Assembly: GCF_009451885.1 (NCBI RefSeq)
Contig: NZ_WIAO01000017.1
Location: 1-64,000 of the forward strand
From: Glycomyces albidus
Lineage (GTDB): Bacteria; Actinomycetota; Actinomycetes; Mycobacteriales; Micromonosporaceae
Reading direction: 5' to 3'
Length of the DNA: 64,000 nt
Shown here: one piece after another, positions 51,866 through 62,490 of the stretch
How positions within the stretch are numbered: the stretch's first letter is position 1
Layout: each line of letters begins with the position of its first letter
Notes under the pieces: generated by a model
The model's database searches: none
The model's input: the letters and a program-made list of their open reading frames with translations, nothing else
Told to the model about the DNA's origin: nothing
Made by a program: the position numbers and the translations under genes

Positions 51866-53917
51866 ATGACTCTTGACCAAACTGTGTCCGACGCTGCCAT
51901 CAATGCAATCGACACTGCCCCCGAACCTCTCGAAACCCCCGAAACCTCCCCCGCCGAAGCCGTCGTGAGCGAGTCCGCTCCCGCCGCCGAGGCCGCCGCT
52001 GCGACCGAGCGGCCCGTCGAGGAGTTCACCGTCGAGACCGACGAAGTGGACCAGTACGACGGTCCGGCCTTCGAAGACCTCGGCCTGCCCGAGAAGATCA
52101 CCGCCGCGCTGGCCGAGCAGGGCATCGTCAAGCCCTTCCCGATCCAGGCCGCGACGATCCCCGACGCGGTCGCCGGACGCGACATCCTCGGCCGCGGCCA
52201 GACCGGCTCGGGCAAGACCCTGGCCTTCGGCCTCCCGACCCTGGCCCGCCTAGCGGCGGGCGGCCGGACCAAGTCCAAGCGCCCCCGCGCGATCATCCTG
52301 ACCCCGACCCGCGAACTGGCCATCCAGGTCGCCGAGTCGCTCCAGACCTACGGCGACGCCGTGGGCATCGAGATGAAGGTCGTCTGCGGCGGCACCGCGT
52401 TCTCCCGCCAGATCGACGCGCTCCGCGCCGGGGTCGACATGCTCGTCGCCACCCCGGGCCGCCTGCGCGACCTGATCCGGCGCGGCGACTGCTCGCTCGA
52501 GGACGTCGAGCTCGCGATCCTCGACGAGGCCGACCAGATGGCCGACATGGGCTTCCTGCCCGAGGTCGAGGAGCTGTTCGACATGCTCCCGGTCGGCGGC
52601 CAGCGCATGCTCTTCTCCGCGACCCTGGAGAAGGAGATCGACGTCCTGGTCCGCAAGTACCTGTCGGACCCGGTCACCCACTCGGTCGACCCGTCGGCCG
52701 GCTCGGTCACGACCATGACCCACCACCTGCTGCTCATCGGGCCGCGCGACAAGGCCACCATGACGGCCGCCGTCGCCGCCCGTCCGGGCCTGACGATGGT
52801 GTTCGTGCGGACCCAGCTCGCGGTGGACCGCATCGCCGCCGAACTGCGCGAGCAGGGCGTCAACGCCGAGGGCCTCCACGGCGGCATGACCCAGGCCGAC
52901 CGGTCGAAGGTCCTGGAGCGCTTCAAGGAGGGGCGCCTCGACGCGCTCGTCTGCACCGACGTCGCCGCGCGCGGCATCCACGTCGACGGCGTCGACATGG
53001 TCCTGCACGTCGACCCGCCGAAGACCCACAAGGACTACCTGCACCGCGCCGGCCGCACCGCGCGCGCCGGGCAGTCCGGCCACGTGGCCACCCTGGTGCT
53101 CCCGCACCAGAACCGCACCATGTTCAGCCTGATCGAGCGGGCCGGTGTGGAGGCCAAGCGCCACTACGTGAACGACAACTTCGACGCCGAGCTCGCCGAG
53201 CTCATGGGCGCCCGGAACTTCACCGACCTGCGCGCGGTGTCCTCCGAGCACCAGGCCTCCCGCAACGACGACGAGGTCAAGCGCCTCGAGCGCCAGATCG
53301 AGCGCCTGAAGGAGGACGCCGAGGGCCTGCGCGCCGAGGCGGCCCGCCTGCGCGAGCAGGCCGAGCGCGAGATCCTCGAAGGCCCGTCCAAGCGCCGCGA
53401 CGACCGCGGCCCGCGCCGCGAAGGCGGCGGCGACCGCGGCGGCTACCGCGGGAACCGTGAGGGCGGCCGCACCGGCGGCTACCGCGGGAACCGCGAAGGC
53501 GGCGGCTACCGGGGCAACCGCGAGGGCGGCGACCGCGGTGGCTACCGCGGCAACCGCGAAGGCGGCGACCGCGGCGGCTACCAGGGCAACCGTGACGGCG
53601 GCGGCTACGGCGACCGGGGCCGGGGCGGCTACGGCGACCGCGACAACCGCGGCGGCGGCTACCGGGGCAACCGCGAAGGCGGCGGTTACCAGGGCAACCG
53701 CGAAGGCGGCGGTTACCAGGGCAACCGTGACGGCGGCGGCTACGGCGACCGGGGCCGGGGTGGCTACGGCGACCGCGACAACCGCGGCGGCGGCTACCGC
53801 GGCAACCGCGAGGGCGGCTTCCGCGGCGGCGACGACCGGGGCCGTGGCGGCTACGGCGACCGTGACCGCGGCGAGCGCCGCGGCTACGGCGACCGCGAGC
53901 GCCGCGACCGCTGGTAA
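51866..53917 (+). CDS. DEAD-box RNA helicase with RGG-rich tail (DeaD/CsdA-like)
   Basis: 683 residues. Motifs in order: Q-motif [19 protein letters not shown] (I), PTRELA (Ia), TPGR, DEAD (II), SAT (III), [10 protein letters not shown] (VI). The N-terminal 55 residues are acidic and disordered. The C-terminal 160 residues are RGG/GYRGN repeats that would bind RNA; at DNA level a block of 135 bases (45 codons) is repeated (CGTGACGGCGGCGG at 53591 and 53726). It probably unwinds structured RNA in cold or ribosome assembly. A leader of about 200 bases precedes the ATG. Confidence 0.93.
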   Translation: MTLDQTVSDAAINAIDTAPEPLETPETSPAEAVVSESAPAAEAAAATERPVEEFTVETDEVDQYDGPAFEDLGLPEKITAALAEQGIVKPFPIQAATIPDAVAGRDILGRGQTGSGKTLAFGLPTLARLAAGGRTKSKRPRAIILTPTRELAIQVAESLQTYGDAVGIEMKVVCGGTAFSRQIDALRAGVDMLVATPGRLRDLIRRGDCSLEDVELAILDEADQMADMGFLPEVEELFDMLPVGGQRMLFSATLEKEIDVLVRKYLSDPVTHSVDPSAGSVTTMTHHLLLIGPRDKATMTAAVAARPGLTMVFVRTQLAVDRIAAELREQGVNAEGLHGGMTQADRSKVLERFKEGRLDALVCTDVAARGIHVDGVDMVLHVDPPKTHKDYLHRAGRTARAGQSGHVATLVLPHQNRTMFSLIERAGVEAKRHYVNDNFDAELAELMGARNFTDLRAVSSEHQASRNDDEVKRLERQIERLKEDAEGLRAEAARLREQAEREILEGPSKRRDDRGPRREGGGDRGGYRGNREGGRTGGYRGNREGGGYRGNREGGDRGGYRGNREGGDRGGYQGNRDGGGYGDRGRGGYGDRDNRGGGYRGNREGGGYQGNREGGGYQGNRDGGGYGDRGRGGYGDRDNRGGGYRGNREGGFRGGDDRGRGGYGDRDRGERRGYGDRERRDRW

Positions 53918-53930
53918 GCACTGACCGAAC

Positions 53931-53964
53931 GAAGGCCGGCGGGGGATCACCCCCGCCGGCCTTC
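53931..53964. terminator. Fifteen-pair terminator
   Basis: GAAGGCCGGCGGGGG (53931-53945), loop ATCA, CCCCCGCCGGCCTTC (53950-53964), directly after the helicase. Confidence 0.85.
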
Positions 53965-54120
53965 GGCGTATGCCCGGCCGGGCAGCCGGGCGGACATCGC
54001 ACGGCTCGCCGGAGCAATCGCGGGCGCGATCCTGACCGCGCTTCCGCCTCGGGGGAGCCGGGATCGGCGGCGGCGCAGTACCCTGGCGGGGTCGCCTCCC
54101 CTTCCCCCGAAAGGTCCTGA

Positions 54121-55986
54121 ATGGACTCTGCTCGCACGGGCGCCGCGCTCGGCGTCGACTTCGGCACCCACAACACGGTCGCCACGGTCCTGCGCGGCGA
54201 CGGACGGCGGCACCAGCTCCTCTTCGACGGCCATCCCCTGCTGCCTTCAGGGATATACCTCGACCACGATGGTTCGATCCTGGTCGGCGCCGACGCCGCG
54301 AGGGAGGCCCGCCGCCATCCTCACCGCTACGAGCGCACCCCGAAGCTCCGCCTCGACTCGCCCTCGATCCTCCTGGGCGACAGGGAGGTCCCGATCGGCC
54401 ACGCGGTCGGGGCCGTCCTGCGGCGGGTCCTCGCCGAATGCACCGCAGTGGCCGGCCCTCCCCGGTCGGTGACGATCACCGTCCCCGCCGCCTGGGGCCC
54501 GGCGCGCCGCCACATCGTGAGCGACGCCGCGATCGCGGCAGGCGCGCCCGCGCCCGTCCTGCTGCCCGAGCCGGTCGCGGCCGCCCGGTACTTCGCCGAG
54601 GTCCTCGGCCACCGCGTCGGCCCAGGACAGGCGGTCGTCGTCTACGACCTCGGCGCCGGTACGTTCGACGCCAGTGCGGTCACCGCCGCTCCGCACGGCT
54701 TCGAGGTCCTCGCGGTCGACGGCTCGGACCGCGTGGGCGGCCACTACCTCGACCAGGCGCTGGTCGACTACCTCGGCGGCCGCTTCGCCGGCACCGAGGA
54801 GCGCGCGGCGGCCTGGCGGGCCCTGATCGACGGCGGGGACGACGCCACCGAGTCCCGCCGGGCCCGCTTCATGCTCTACGACGAGGTCCGCGGCGCGAAG
54901 GAGCGGCTGTCGCGCCGTTCGACCACCGAGGTCCTCGTCCCCGGTTTCGCGGCCGAGGAGCTGCTGACCCGCGCCGAGCTCGAACTCCTGGCCCGCCCGC
55001 TCCTGGCGCAGACCGTCGCGATCACCAAGGCCGTGATCCGCGAGGCGAGGCTCGCCCCGGAGCAGATCGCGGGCATCTTCATGGTCGGCGGCGCGAGCCG
55101 CATGCCGTTGGCCGCCACCATGATCCACCAGGAGATCGGCGTCGCCCCGACCATGATCGAGCAGCCCGAGCTCGTGGTCGGCGAAGGCGCGGTGGCGCTC
55201 GCGGACCAACCGCTCACGCCTGCCGCGGCCCCGCTTGTCCTGCCGCCGACCCTGACCGGCGCGCCGTCGGCGGGTCCGGCGGCCCCGGCGCCCGCGACCC
55301 CGGTGGTCCAGCCGCCCGTTTCGGGTCCGGCGACGGCGGTCCAGCCGTCCGTTCCGACGGCGGTCCAGCCGGTTCCCGGCCCGGTGACGACGGTGCAGCC
55401 CCTCGTCCGGGACCGGCCGCGCCGGCGCCTGCCGGTCGCGATGCTCATGCTGGCGACGGTGCTCGCGTTCGCCGTGATCGGGGGCGGCGCATGGTGGTTG
55501 AGCGGCCGCACCGGCCAGGCCGCGGAGGAGGACCCGACCGAGTCCATCGGGACGGCGGAGTCGGTGTCGCCGGCCGCCGAGTCCGAATCCCCGGCGCCTT
55601 CGGACAGTCCCGAGCCGGACCCGGCTTCGCAAGCGCCGCAGACGATCACCGGGGAGGTCTACTGGGACTGCCCGATGACTCGCACCTACTGCCGCGACCA
55701 GGGCGGCGAACCGGGCATCCGCGCCGCCGCCGACGATGTGACGGCCATCGGCTATGCCGCGGTCGGCACGGTGTTCGAGCTGGTCTGCTACGACAGGGCC
55801 GAGCTGATCACCCCGCGCGGCAACGAGGGCGAGGAAGGCCACTGGGACTACCACCCCGGCAAGGACGCCTCTGACGTCATGGTCAAGGTCGCCCTGGGCG
55901 GCGGGGAGTACGGCTTCATCCCGTTCGTGTGGCTGGTGATCGACCCGGCCGACCCGAACTCGCTCGGGGGACTGGCCGAGTGCTGA
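54121..55986 (+). CDS. Membrane-anchored Hsp70-like protein
   Basis: 621 residues. The N-terminal actin/Hsp70 ATPase (about 1-365) has GVDFGTHNTVATVLR, LLPEPVAAARYF, VVYDLGAGTFDAS and FMVGGASRMPLAA. The substrate-binding domain of DnaK is absent; instead a proline-rich linker (about 370-430) leads to a membrane helix (about 439-461, VAMLMLATVLAFAVIGGGAWWL) and a 160-residue external domain with paired cysteines (DCPMTRTYC, ELVCYDRAE, C-terminal AEC). It may be a regulator that couples cytosolic ATP binding to an envelope signal; that is inference. ATG 54121 follows AAAGG. Confidence 0.78.
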   Translation: MDSARTGAALGVDFGTHNTVATVLRGDGRRHQLLFDGHPLLPSGIYLDHDGSILVGADAAREARRHPHRYERTPKLRLDSPSILLGDREVPIGHAVGAVLRRVLAECTAVAGPPRSVTITVPAAWGPARRHIVSDAAIAAGAPAPVLLPEPVAAARYFAEVLGHRVGPGQAVVVYDLGAGTFDASAVTAAPHGFEVLAVDGSDRVGGHYLDQALVDYLGGRFAGTEERAAAWRALIDGGDDATESRRARFMLYDEVRGAKERLSRRSTTEVLVPGFAAEELLTRAELELLARPLLAQTVAITKAVIREARLAPEQIAGIFMVGGASRMPLAATMIHQEIGVAPTMIEQPELVVGEGAVALADQPLTPAAAPLVLPPTLTGAPSAGPAAPAPATPVVQPPVSGPATAVQPSVPTAVQPVPGPVTTVQPLVRDRPRRRLPVAMLMLATVLAFAVIGGGAWWLSGRTGQAAEEDPTESIGTAESVSPAAESESPAPSDSPEPDPASQAPQTITGEVYWDCPMTRTYCRDQGGEPGIRAAADDVTAIGYAAVGTVFELVCYDRAELITPRGNEGEEGHWDYHPGKDASDVMVKVALGGGEYGFIPFVWLVIDPADPNSLGGLAEC

Positions 55987-56030
55987 GCAGGCCGGGCGGG
56001 CGGCTCGGCGCCGCCCGCCCGGACACCCGG

Positions 56031-56474
56031 TCAGGCCGTCGCAGCGGCCGGTTCGACGGACTTCTCGTCCATCTTCTTGTTGAGCCACAGGTTGTCGAGC
56101 GCGAACAGCCCGCCGCCGGAGAACCCGATGGCGATCGAGACCGCGGCGAGGGTCAGCACGTACTCGTAGCCGCCGTCCCTGGAGAAGAACCCGCCGTCGA
56201 GGTGGACGTAGAACATCGCGCCGAGCATCACCCCGGCCAGGGCGAGCCCCACCAACGGTAGGAGCGCTCCCAAAATAAGGAACGCGCCACCGATGAGCTC
56301 GGCGAAGACCGTGAAGTAAGCCGAGAGCGTGGGTGCCGGGATGCCCAAGCCCTCGAAGCCCTGCGCGGTCTCGTCGAGGCCGCCGCTCAACTTCTGCCAG
56401 CCGTGGGCGATGAAGACGATGCCGAGCACCACCCGTCCGATCAGCAGGCCGATCGGTTGGAGTTTTGCGATCAT
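56031..56474 (-). CDS. DoxX-family membrane protein
   Basis: 147 residues, four membrane helices, starting PIGLLIGRVVLGIVFIAHGWQKLSGG and including AELIGGAFLILGALLPLVG. DoxX proteins are linked to quinone and thiol stress in several bacteria. ATG 56474 is preferred because GGAGG lies four bases upstream, inside an earlier in-frame ATG (56486). A palindromic operator candidate lies about 105 bases upstream. Confidence 0.85.
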   Translation of the reverse strand: MIAKLQPIGLLIGRVVLGIVFIAHGWQKLSGGLDETAQGFEGLGIPAPTLSAYFTVFAELIGGAFLILGALLPLVGLALAGVMLGAMFYVHLDGGFFSRDGGYEYVLTLAAVSIAIGFSGGGLFALDNLWLNKKMDEKSVEPAAATA

Positions 56475-56578
56475 GTTGCCTCCCATAGGCTAAGCCGCAA
56501 CCGCCGGCCCATAGTGGACCAGTGGCGGCGGCGATCGGCGCCGTCCGCCGTCTCCGGGAGGAGAGTCCGAGGCAGGCG

Positions 56579-56596
56579 TAGTTGACTTTTCAACTA
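56579..56596. promoter_or_regulatory. Perfect operator palindrome upstream of doxX
   Basis: TAGTTGA-CTTT-TCAACTA, seven-base arms, contains TTGAAA on the minus strand that may be the -35 box. The site resembles those of MarR-type repressors; no MarR gene is in the window. Confidence 0.65.
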
Positions 56597-56709
56597 ACCC
56601 CGGAGCCTACCAGTGGCAATCGATGTATGTAAATATGTCCGGCTTCATGGATTGGGAGCGATTCCGCCGCGAGCGCGCCGCGGCCGGTCCGGGACCCGGT
56701 CGCCCGGCG

Positions 56710-57282
56710 CTAGCGGCGGCGGACCGCCTCCTCGACCAGTTGCAGGATCCGCGTGATGTCCAGATCGTCCCGCCCGGTGGCGAGGTAGCGGACCAGGCCG
56801 TCGTACATGAGCTGGAGGAACCCGGCGAGCACGTCGATGTCGAGGTCGGTGCGGAGCACGCCGATCTCGCGCTGGTGCTCGAGCCGCTCGCGGCTGGCCT
56901 CGGCGATGGCCTCCCGGCGCCGGCCCCACGCGTCGGCGAACTCGGGGTCGGTGCGCAGGCGCCGGGCCACTTCGAGCTGCGTGCCGAGCCAGCCGGAGAT
57001 CTCGGGCTTGTCCGCGCCGGCCGTCAGGTCCTGCATGACGCCGACGAGCCCGCGCTCGGCCACGGTCGCGGCCATCTCCGCGGCGTCGACCGAGGCGACC
57101 GCCAGGAACAGGGCGTCCTTGTCCCTGAAGTGGTGGAAGATCGCGCCGCGGGAGAGCCCGGTTGCCTCCTCGAGCCGCCGGACCGTCGCGCCCTCGTAGC
57201 CGAATCTCGCAAAGCACGAGCGGGCGCCGTCCAGGATCTGCTGGCGGCGCGAGTCGAGGTGTTCTTGGCTGACGCGAGGCAC
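56710..57282 (-). CDS. TetR-family regulator, AcnR-like
   Basis: 190 residues from GTG 57282. The N-terminus MPRVSQEHLDSRRQQILDGA, then GYEGATVRRLEEATGLSRGAIFHHFRDKDALF, strongly resembles AcnR, the repressor of the aconitase gene in Corynebacterium and other actinomycetes. Aconitase is not in the window. Transcribed away from DUF3046-recA. Confidence 0.75.
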   Translation of the reverse strand: MPRVSQEHLDSRRQQILDGARSCFARFGYEGATVRRLEEATGLSRGAIFHHFRDKDALFLAVASVDAAEMAATVAERGLVGVMQDLTAGADKPEISGWLGTQLEVARRLRTDPEFADAWGRRREAIAEASRERLEHQREIGVLRTDLDIDVLAGFLQLMYDGLVRYLATGRDDLDITRILQLVEEAVRRR

Positions 57283-57373
57283 TCGGCAATCTTGCCACCT
57301 GGGATTGGCCGCGGCCCCGGCAGTCGCCTACCGTTGTCCCCATGGACAGGCGGGGACGGCGGAGGAGCGGCGC

Positions 57374-57577
57374 ATGAAGCTCAGCGATTTCTGGGACCGG
57401 ATGAACGAGACCTTCGGGCAGGCGTACGCCAGGTCCGTCGCCGCCGACCACTCCCTGGGGCAGCTCGGCGGGCGCACCATCGACCAGGCGCTCGCCGACG
57501 GCGAGAACGCCAAGGCCGTCTGGATGGCGGTGTGCCGGGCCTGGCCCGAGCGGGTCCCCTCCCGGCTGGTGCGCTGA
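57374..57577 (+). CDS. DUF3046 protein
   Basis: 67 residues, starting [15 protein letters not shown], of a small actinobacterial family usually found just before recA. ATG 57374 follows GGAGGAG by six bases. The role is unknown; it is likely in a DNA-repair context by position only. Confidence 0.9.
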   Translation: MKLSDFWDRMNETFGQAYARSVAADHSLGQLGGRTIDQALADGENAKAVWMAVCRAWPERVPSRLVR

Positions 57578-57635
57578 TCGGCGGTTCCCTCACCTTGCGG
57601 TTTTCGGCCCTGTTCGAACAAGCCGTGGTCCTAGG

Positions 57636-57658
57636 TTGTCGGATGGGGCGACTACCGT
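57636..57658 (+). promoter_or_regulatory. RecA-NDp-type (PafBC) promoter of recA
   Basis: TTGTCGGAT (57636-57644), eight bases, TACCGT (57653-57658) matches the mycobacterial PafBC-dependent pattern TTGTCRGTG-N8-TANNNT at seven of nine and all fixed positions. The recA ATG is seven bases further, so the transcript may be leaderless. TGTTCGAACA (57611-57620) upstream is a palindrome with the core of actinobacterial SOS boxes. Confidence 0.65.
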
Positions 57659-57665
57659 AATCGGC

Positions 57666-58731
<1,066 letters not shown>

Positions 58732-58757
<26 letters not shown>

Positions 58758-59268
58758 GCCGAACGACCCGGAAGCGGCCCGGCAGTACTGTCTCCAACTG
58801 CTGTCGGGCCGGCCCCGCACGCGCACCGAACTCGGCGATTCGATGCGCCGCAAGGGCTTCGAGGAGCACATCGTCGCCGAGATCCTCGAACGCTACTCCG
58901 AGGTCGGGCTCATCGACGACGCGCTCTTCGCCCGCGCCTGGGTCGAATCGCGCCACCGCTCCCGCGGCCTGTCCAAGCGCGCCCTCGTGGGGGAGCTGCG
59001 CCGCAAGGGCGTCGACCCCGACTTCGTCGACGCCGCCGTCGAGCAGGTCAGCGACGACGACGAACGCGAGGCCGCCCTCGACCTGGCCCGCCGCCGCTAC
59101 CGCTCCCTCGCCGGGCAGAGCGACGACGCCGTGCTGCGCAAGCTCGTCGGCATGCTCGCCCGCAAGGGCTACGGGTCCGGAGTCGCCATCCCGGTCGTCA
59201 AGCAGGTCCTCGCGGAAGCGGAGAGCGACGCCGCCGAACTCCTGGACGAGGACGCCCACTACGAGTGA
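58732..59268 (+). CDS. recX: RecA regulator RecX
   Basis: 178 residues, three-helix repeats typical of Rec[60 protein letters not shown] 58732 lies 26 bases inside recA, so the two are translated from overlapping frames of one mRNA. Confidence 0.92.
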
Positions 59269-59485
59269 GGTCACCTGTGACGGCGCACACCTCGCGAATC
59301 GCCCCGCGGCCCGCGGGCCACGCCCGCCAGGGCTGTGACCTGTGGGGCGCGACGTGCGAGGGGAGTTCCAGGATTCGGAATCTGCGAGGTCGGTAAGGAG
59401 TCGTTAACGCGATGGACATACCATTGCCGCGACGACGCAGCGCCGCGCCCGGTCCTCCGTCTCTCCTTACCTTTGCGAGGTATCC

Positions 59486-61084
59486 ATGACCGAACCGAAA
59501 CCCGTCGTGGTCATTGCCGACCCGCTCGCGCCCGCCGCGGTCGAGGTCCTCTCCGGGGACTTCGACGTCCGGGAGATCGACGGTACGAACGTGGACTCCC
59601 TCCACGCCGCACTGGTCGAGGCCGACGCCGTCATCGTCCGCTCCGCGACCACCATCGACGCCGCCGCGCTCGAACACGCGCCGAAGCTCAAGGTCGTCGC
59701 CCGCGCGGGCGTGGGCCTCGACAACGTCGACCTGCCCGCCGCCACCGAGCGCGGCGTCATGGTCGTCAACGCGCCCACCTCGAACATCGTCTCCGCCGCC
59801 GAGCAGGCCATCACGCTGCTGCTCGCCAGCGCCCGCCACATCGCGCGCGCCGACGCGTCGCTGCGCGCCGGCCGGTGGGACCGCAAGAAGTTCACCGGCG
59901 TCGAGATCCAGGGCAAGACCCTCGGCGTGATCGGCTTCGGCAAGATCGGCCAGCTCGTCACCACCCGCATGCAGTCGTTCGACATGGACGTGGTCGCGTA
60001 CGACCCGTACGCCCAGCCCGCGCTCGCCGCGAAGCTCGGCGTCCGCCTCGTCGACCTCGACACGCTCCTGTCGGTCGCCGACTTCATCACCATCCACCTG
60101 CCGAAGACCCCCGAGACCGTCGGGATCATCGGCGAGGACGCCCTGAACAAGGTCAAGCCCGGGGTGCGGATCGTCAACGCCGCCCGCGGCGGCCTGATCG
60201 ACGAGGACGCGCTCGCCGCGGCGCTCCAGGACGGCCGCGTCGCCGCCGCCGGCCTCGACGTGTTCGCGAAGGAGCCGTGCACCGACTCGCCGCTGTTCGC
60301 GCTCGACAACGTCGTCGCCGCCCCGCACCTGGGCGCCTCCACCCGCGAGGCCCAGGACAACGCCGGGCTCGCGGTCGCCAAGAGCGTCAAGCTCGCCCTG
60401 TCGGGCGAGTTCGTGCCGGACGCGGCGAACGTGCAGGCCGGCGGGGTCGTCCACGAAGAGGTCCGTCCGCTGCTGCCGCTCGCCGAGCGCCTGGGCCGCA
60501 CCTTCAACGCGCTGGCCGGCTCGGCCGTCCAGTCGGTGACGGTGGAGGTCCGCGGCGACGTGGTCGCGCACGACGTGACGGTGCTCCAGCTCGCCGCCTC
60601 GAAGGGCCTGTTCGTCGACGTGGCCGACTCGGTCACGTACGTGAACGCGCCGCTCGTCGCCGAGCAGCGCGGGGTCGAGGTCGGGCTGTTCACCTCGCAG
60701 GAGTCGCCGGAGTACCAGACGCTCCTGACGCTGCGCGGCGCGATGGTCGACGGCCGGGGCCTGACGGTCTCGGGCACGATCAGCCCCGGTCCGCACGGCG
60801 GCCCGCGGCTGACCGACATCGACGGCTTCGAGCTCGACATCGACCTGGACGGGTCGCTGCTGTTCCTGCGCTACACCGACCGGCCCGGCGTGGTCGGCCT
60901 CATCGGCGGCGCGATCGGCGACCTGAACATCAACATCGCCGCGATGCAGGTGGCCCGCAAGGCCGCCGGCGGCGAGGCCGTCATGGCGATGGCCCTCGAT
61001 GCGCCGGTGCCCGCCGAGGTGCTGGGCCGCGTCAAGGACTCGGTCGGCGCGACCGGCGCCAAGGCCGTGACCCTGAAGGACTGA
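59486..61084 (+). CDS. serA: D-3-phosphoglycerate dehydrogenase
   Basis: 532 residues, the long actinobacterial form. First step of serine synthesis. NAD-binding [10 protein letters not shown], catalytic Arg in [11 protein letters not shown] and His in APHLGAS, then an allosteric intervening domain and a C-terminal ACT domain ([20 protein letters not shown]) that should bind serine. A 217-base gap separates it from recX. Confidence 0.96.
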   Translation: MTEPKPVVVIADPLAPAAVEVLSGDFDVREIDGTNVDSLHAALVEADAVIVRSATTIDAAALEHAPKLKVVARAGVGLDNVDLPAATERGVMVVNAPTSNIVSAAEQAITLLLASARHIARADASLRAGRWDRKKFTGVEIQGKTLGVIGFGKIGQLVTTRMQSFDMDVVAYDPYAQPALAAKLGVRLVDLDTLLSVADFITIHLPKTPETVGIIGEDALNKVKPGVRIVNAARGGLIDEDALAAALQDGRVAAAGLDVFAKEPCTDSPLFALDNVVAAPHLGASTREAQDNAGLAVAKSVKLALSGEFVPDAANVQAGGVVHEEVRPLLPLAERLGRTFNALAGSAVQSVTVEVRGDVVAHDVTVLQLAASKGLFVDVADSVTYVNAPLVAEQRGVEVGLFTSQESPEYQTLLTLRGAMVDGRGLTVSGTISPGPHGGPRLTDIDGFELDIDLDGSLLFLRYTDRPGVVGLIGGAIGDLNINIAAMQVARKAAGGEAVMAMALDAPVPAEVLGRVKDSVGATGAKAVTLKD

Positions 61085-61135
61085 GCCGCCTCGCAGCGGA
61101 TTCGGGCCGGTTCCATCTGCTGAGAGTCGTTCGTC

Positions 61136-61182
61136 GGAATGCGGGACGGGTGCGTTATGGTGAACGCACCCGCCCGCATTCC
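61136..61182. terminator. Twenty-pair stem-loop between serA and leuB
   Basis: The arms 61136-61156 and 61163-61182 are complementary over 20 pairs with one bulged A; loop ATGGTG. It lies 52 bases after serA and 93 bases before leuB. Likely a terminator; a leader attenuator for leuB is possible. Confidence 0.65.
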
Positions 61183-61275
61183 CCGTTTCCGGCGGCGCCC
61201 CGGAGGCATCCGAGCGCCACTGCCGGACGGGTCCGAGTGCGCGGGGCAGCGAGGAAACGAAACCAGAGAGGCACC

Positions 61276-62313
61276 ATGAGCAGGATCGCGGTCATCGCAG
61301 GCGACGGCATCGGGCAAGAGGTCATCGCCGAGGCGCAGAAGGCGCTCTCCGTGGCCCTCCCCGGCTACGAGTCCACCGAGTACGACCTCGGTGCGCGCCT
61401 GTACAACCGCACCGGCGAGGTCCTCCCCGAGTCCGTGCTGTCCGAGCTGGACGGCCACGACGCGATCCTCCTGGGCGCCATCGGCGACCCGTCGGTCCCG
61501 CCGGGCGTCCTGGAGCGCGGCCTGCTGCTGAGGCTCCGCTTCGAGTTCGACCAGTACGTGAACCTGCGGCCGAGCCGCCTGTACCCGGGCGCGACCTCGC
61601 CGCTGGCCGACGTCAAGCCCGGCGACATCGACTTCGTGGTGGTCCGCGAGGGCACCGAGGGCCTGTACACCGGCGCCGGCGGGAACCTCCACACCGGATC
61701 CCCGGCCGAGATCGCCACCGAGGAGTCCCTGAACACGCGCTACGGCACCGAGCGGGTCATCCGCGACGCGTTCGAGCGCGCCCGCCGCCGCCGCGGCCAC
61801 CTCACGCTCGTCCACAAGACGAACGTGCTCGTGCACGCCGGCGGCCTGTGGAAGCGGACCTTCGACGACGTCGCCGCCGAGTACCAGGACGTGACCACGG
61901 AGTACCAGCACGTGGACGCCGCCGCCATGTTCCTGGTGAACCGGCCCCACACGTTCGACGTGATCGTCACCGACAACCTGTTCGGCGACATCCTCACCGA
62001 CATCGCCGCGGCCGTGACCGGCGGCATCGGCCTGGCCGCGACGGGTTCGATCAACCCCGACCACACGCACCCGTCGACGTTCGAGCCCGTGCACGGCTCG
62101 GCCCCGGACATCGCCGGGCAGGGGATCGCCGACCCGGTCGCCGCGATCTCCTCCACCGCGCTCCTGCTCGAGCACCTCGGCCGCGCCGACGCGGCCGCCG
62201 CGGTGAACGCCGCCGTGGAGCGCGAGCTCGCCTCCCGCGACAGCGGGACCACGATCCGCACCGGCGAGGTAGGCGACCGAGTAGCCGCCGACGTCGCCGG
62301 ACAGCTCAGCTAG
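61276..62313 (+). CDS. leuB: 3-isopropylmalate dehydrogenase
   Basis: 345 residues. Third leucine-specific step. [11 protein letters not shown] at the N-terminus, [31 protein letters not shown], and the signature [19 protein letters not shown] followed by [18 protein letters not shown] 61276 has AGAGAGG upstream. A homologous tartrate or homoisocitrate dehydrogenase is less likely given ilvE next door. Confidence 0.95.
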   Translation: MSRIAVIAGDGIGQEVIAEAQKALSVALPGYESTEYDLGARLYNRTGEVLPESVLSELDGHDAILLGAIGDPSVPPGVLERGLLLRLRFEFDQYVNLRPSRLYPGATSPLADVKPGDIDFVVVREGTEGLYTGAGGNLHTGSPAEIATEESLNTRYGTERVIRDAFERARRRRGHLTLVHKTNVLVHAGGLWKRTFDDVAAEYQDVTTEYQHVDAAAMFLVNRPHTFDVIVTDNLFGDILTDIAAAVTGGIGLAATGSINPDHTHPSTFEPVHGSAPDIAGQGIADPVAAISSTALLLEHLGRADAAAAVNAAVERELASRDSGTTIRTGEVGDRVAADVAGQLS

Positions 62314-62328
62314 ACCAGCACCAGTCTC

Positions 62329-62376
62329 AGCGCCCGGCGGGCCCGCGCTCAACAGAGCGTCTCGCCGGGCGCTTTT
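62329..62376 (+). terminator. Rho-independent terminator of leuB
   Basis: AGCGCCCGGCG (62329-62339) pairs with CGCCGGGCGCT (62363-62373), followed by TTTT. Confidence 0.85.
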
Positions 62377-62490
62377 CACATGCCGTCCACGTGATGCAAG
62401 CCTGCTGCCCGACCACCTGAACGAGCGGTAAGTTAAGCATCAGGACCAGACGCCCAAGCACACGATCTTGTGAACCCGAAGGACAGATCC

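Noticed and set aside
57611-57620. LexA box at TGTTCGAACA
   Set aside because: Too short for a confident SOS box (lacks the GAAC-N4-GTTC spacing); noted only with the promoter.
59335-62313. 992-codon frame running through serA and leuB
   Set aside because: Its first two thirds are a frame-shifted shadow of serA; only the leuB part (from 61276) is real.
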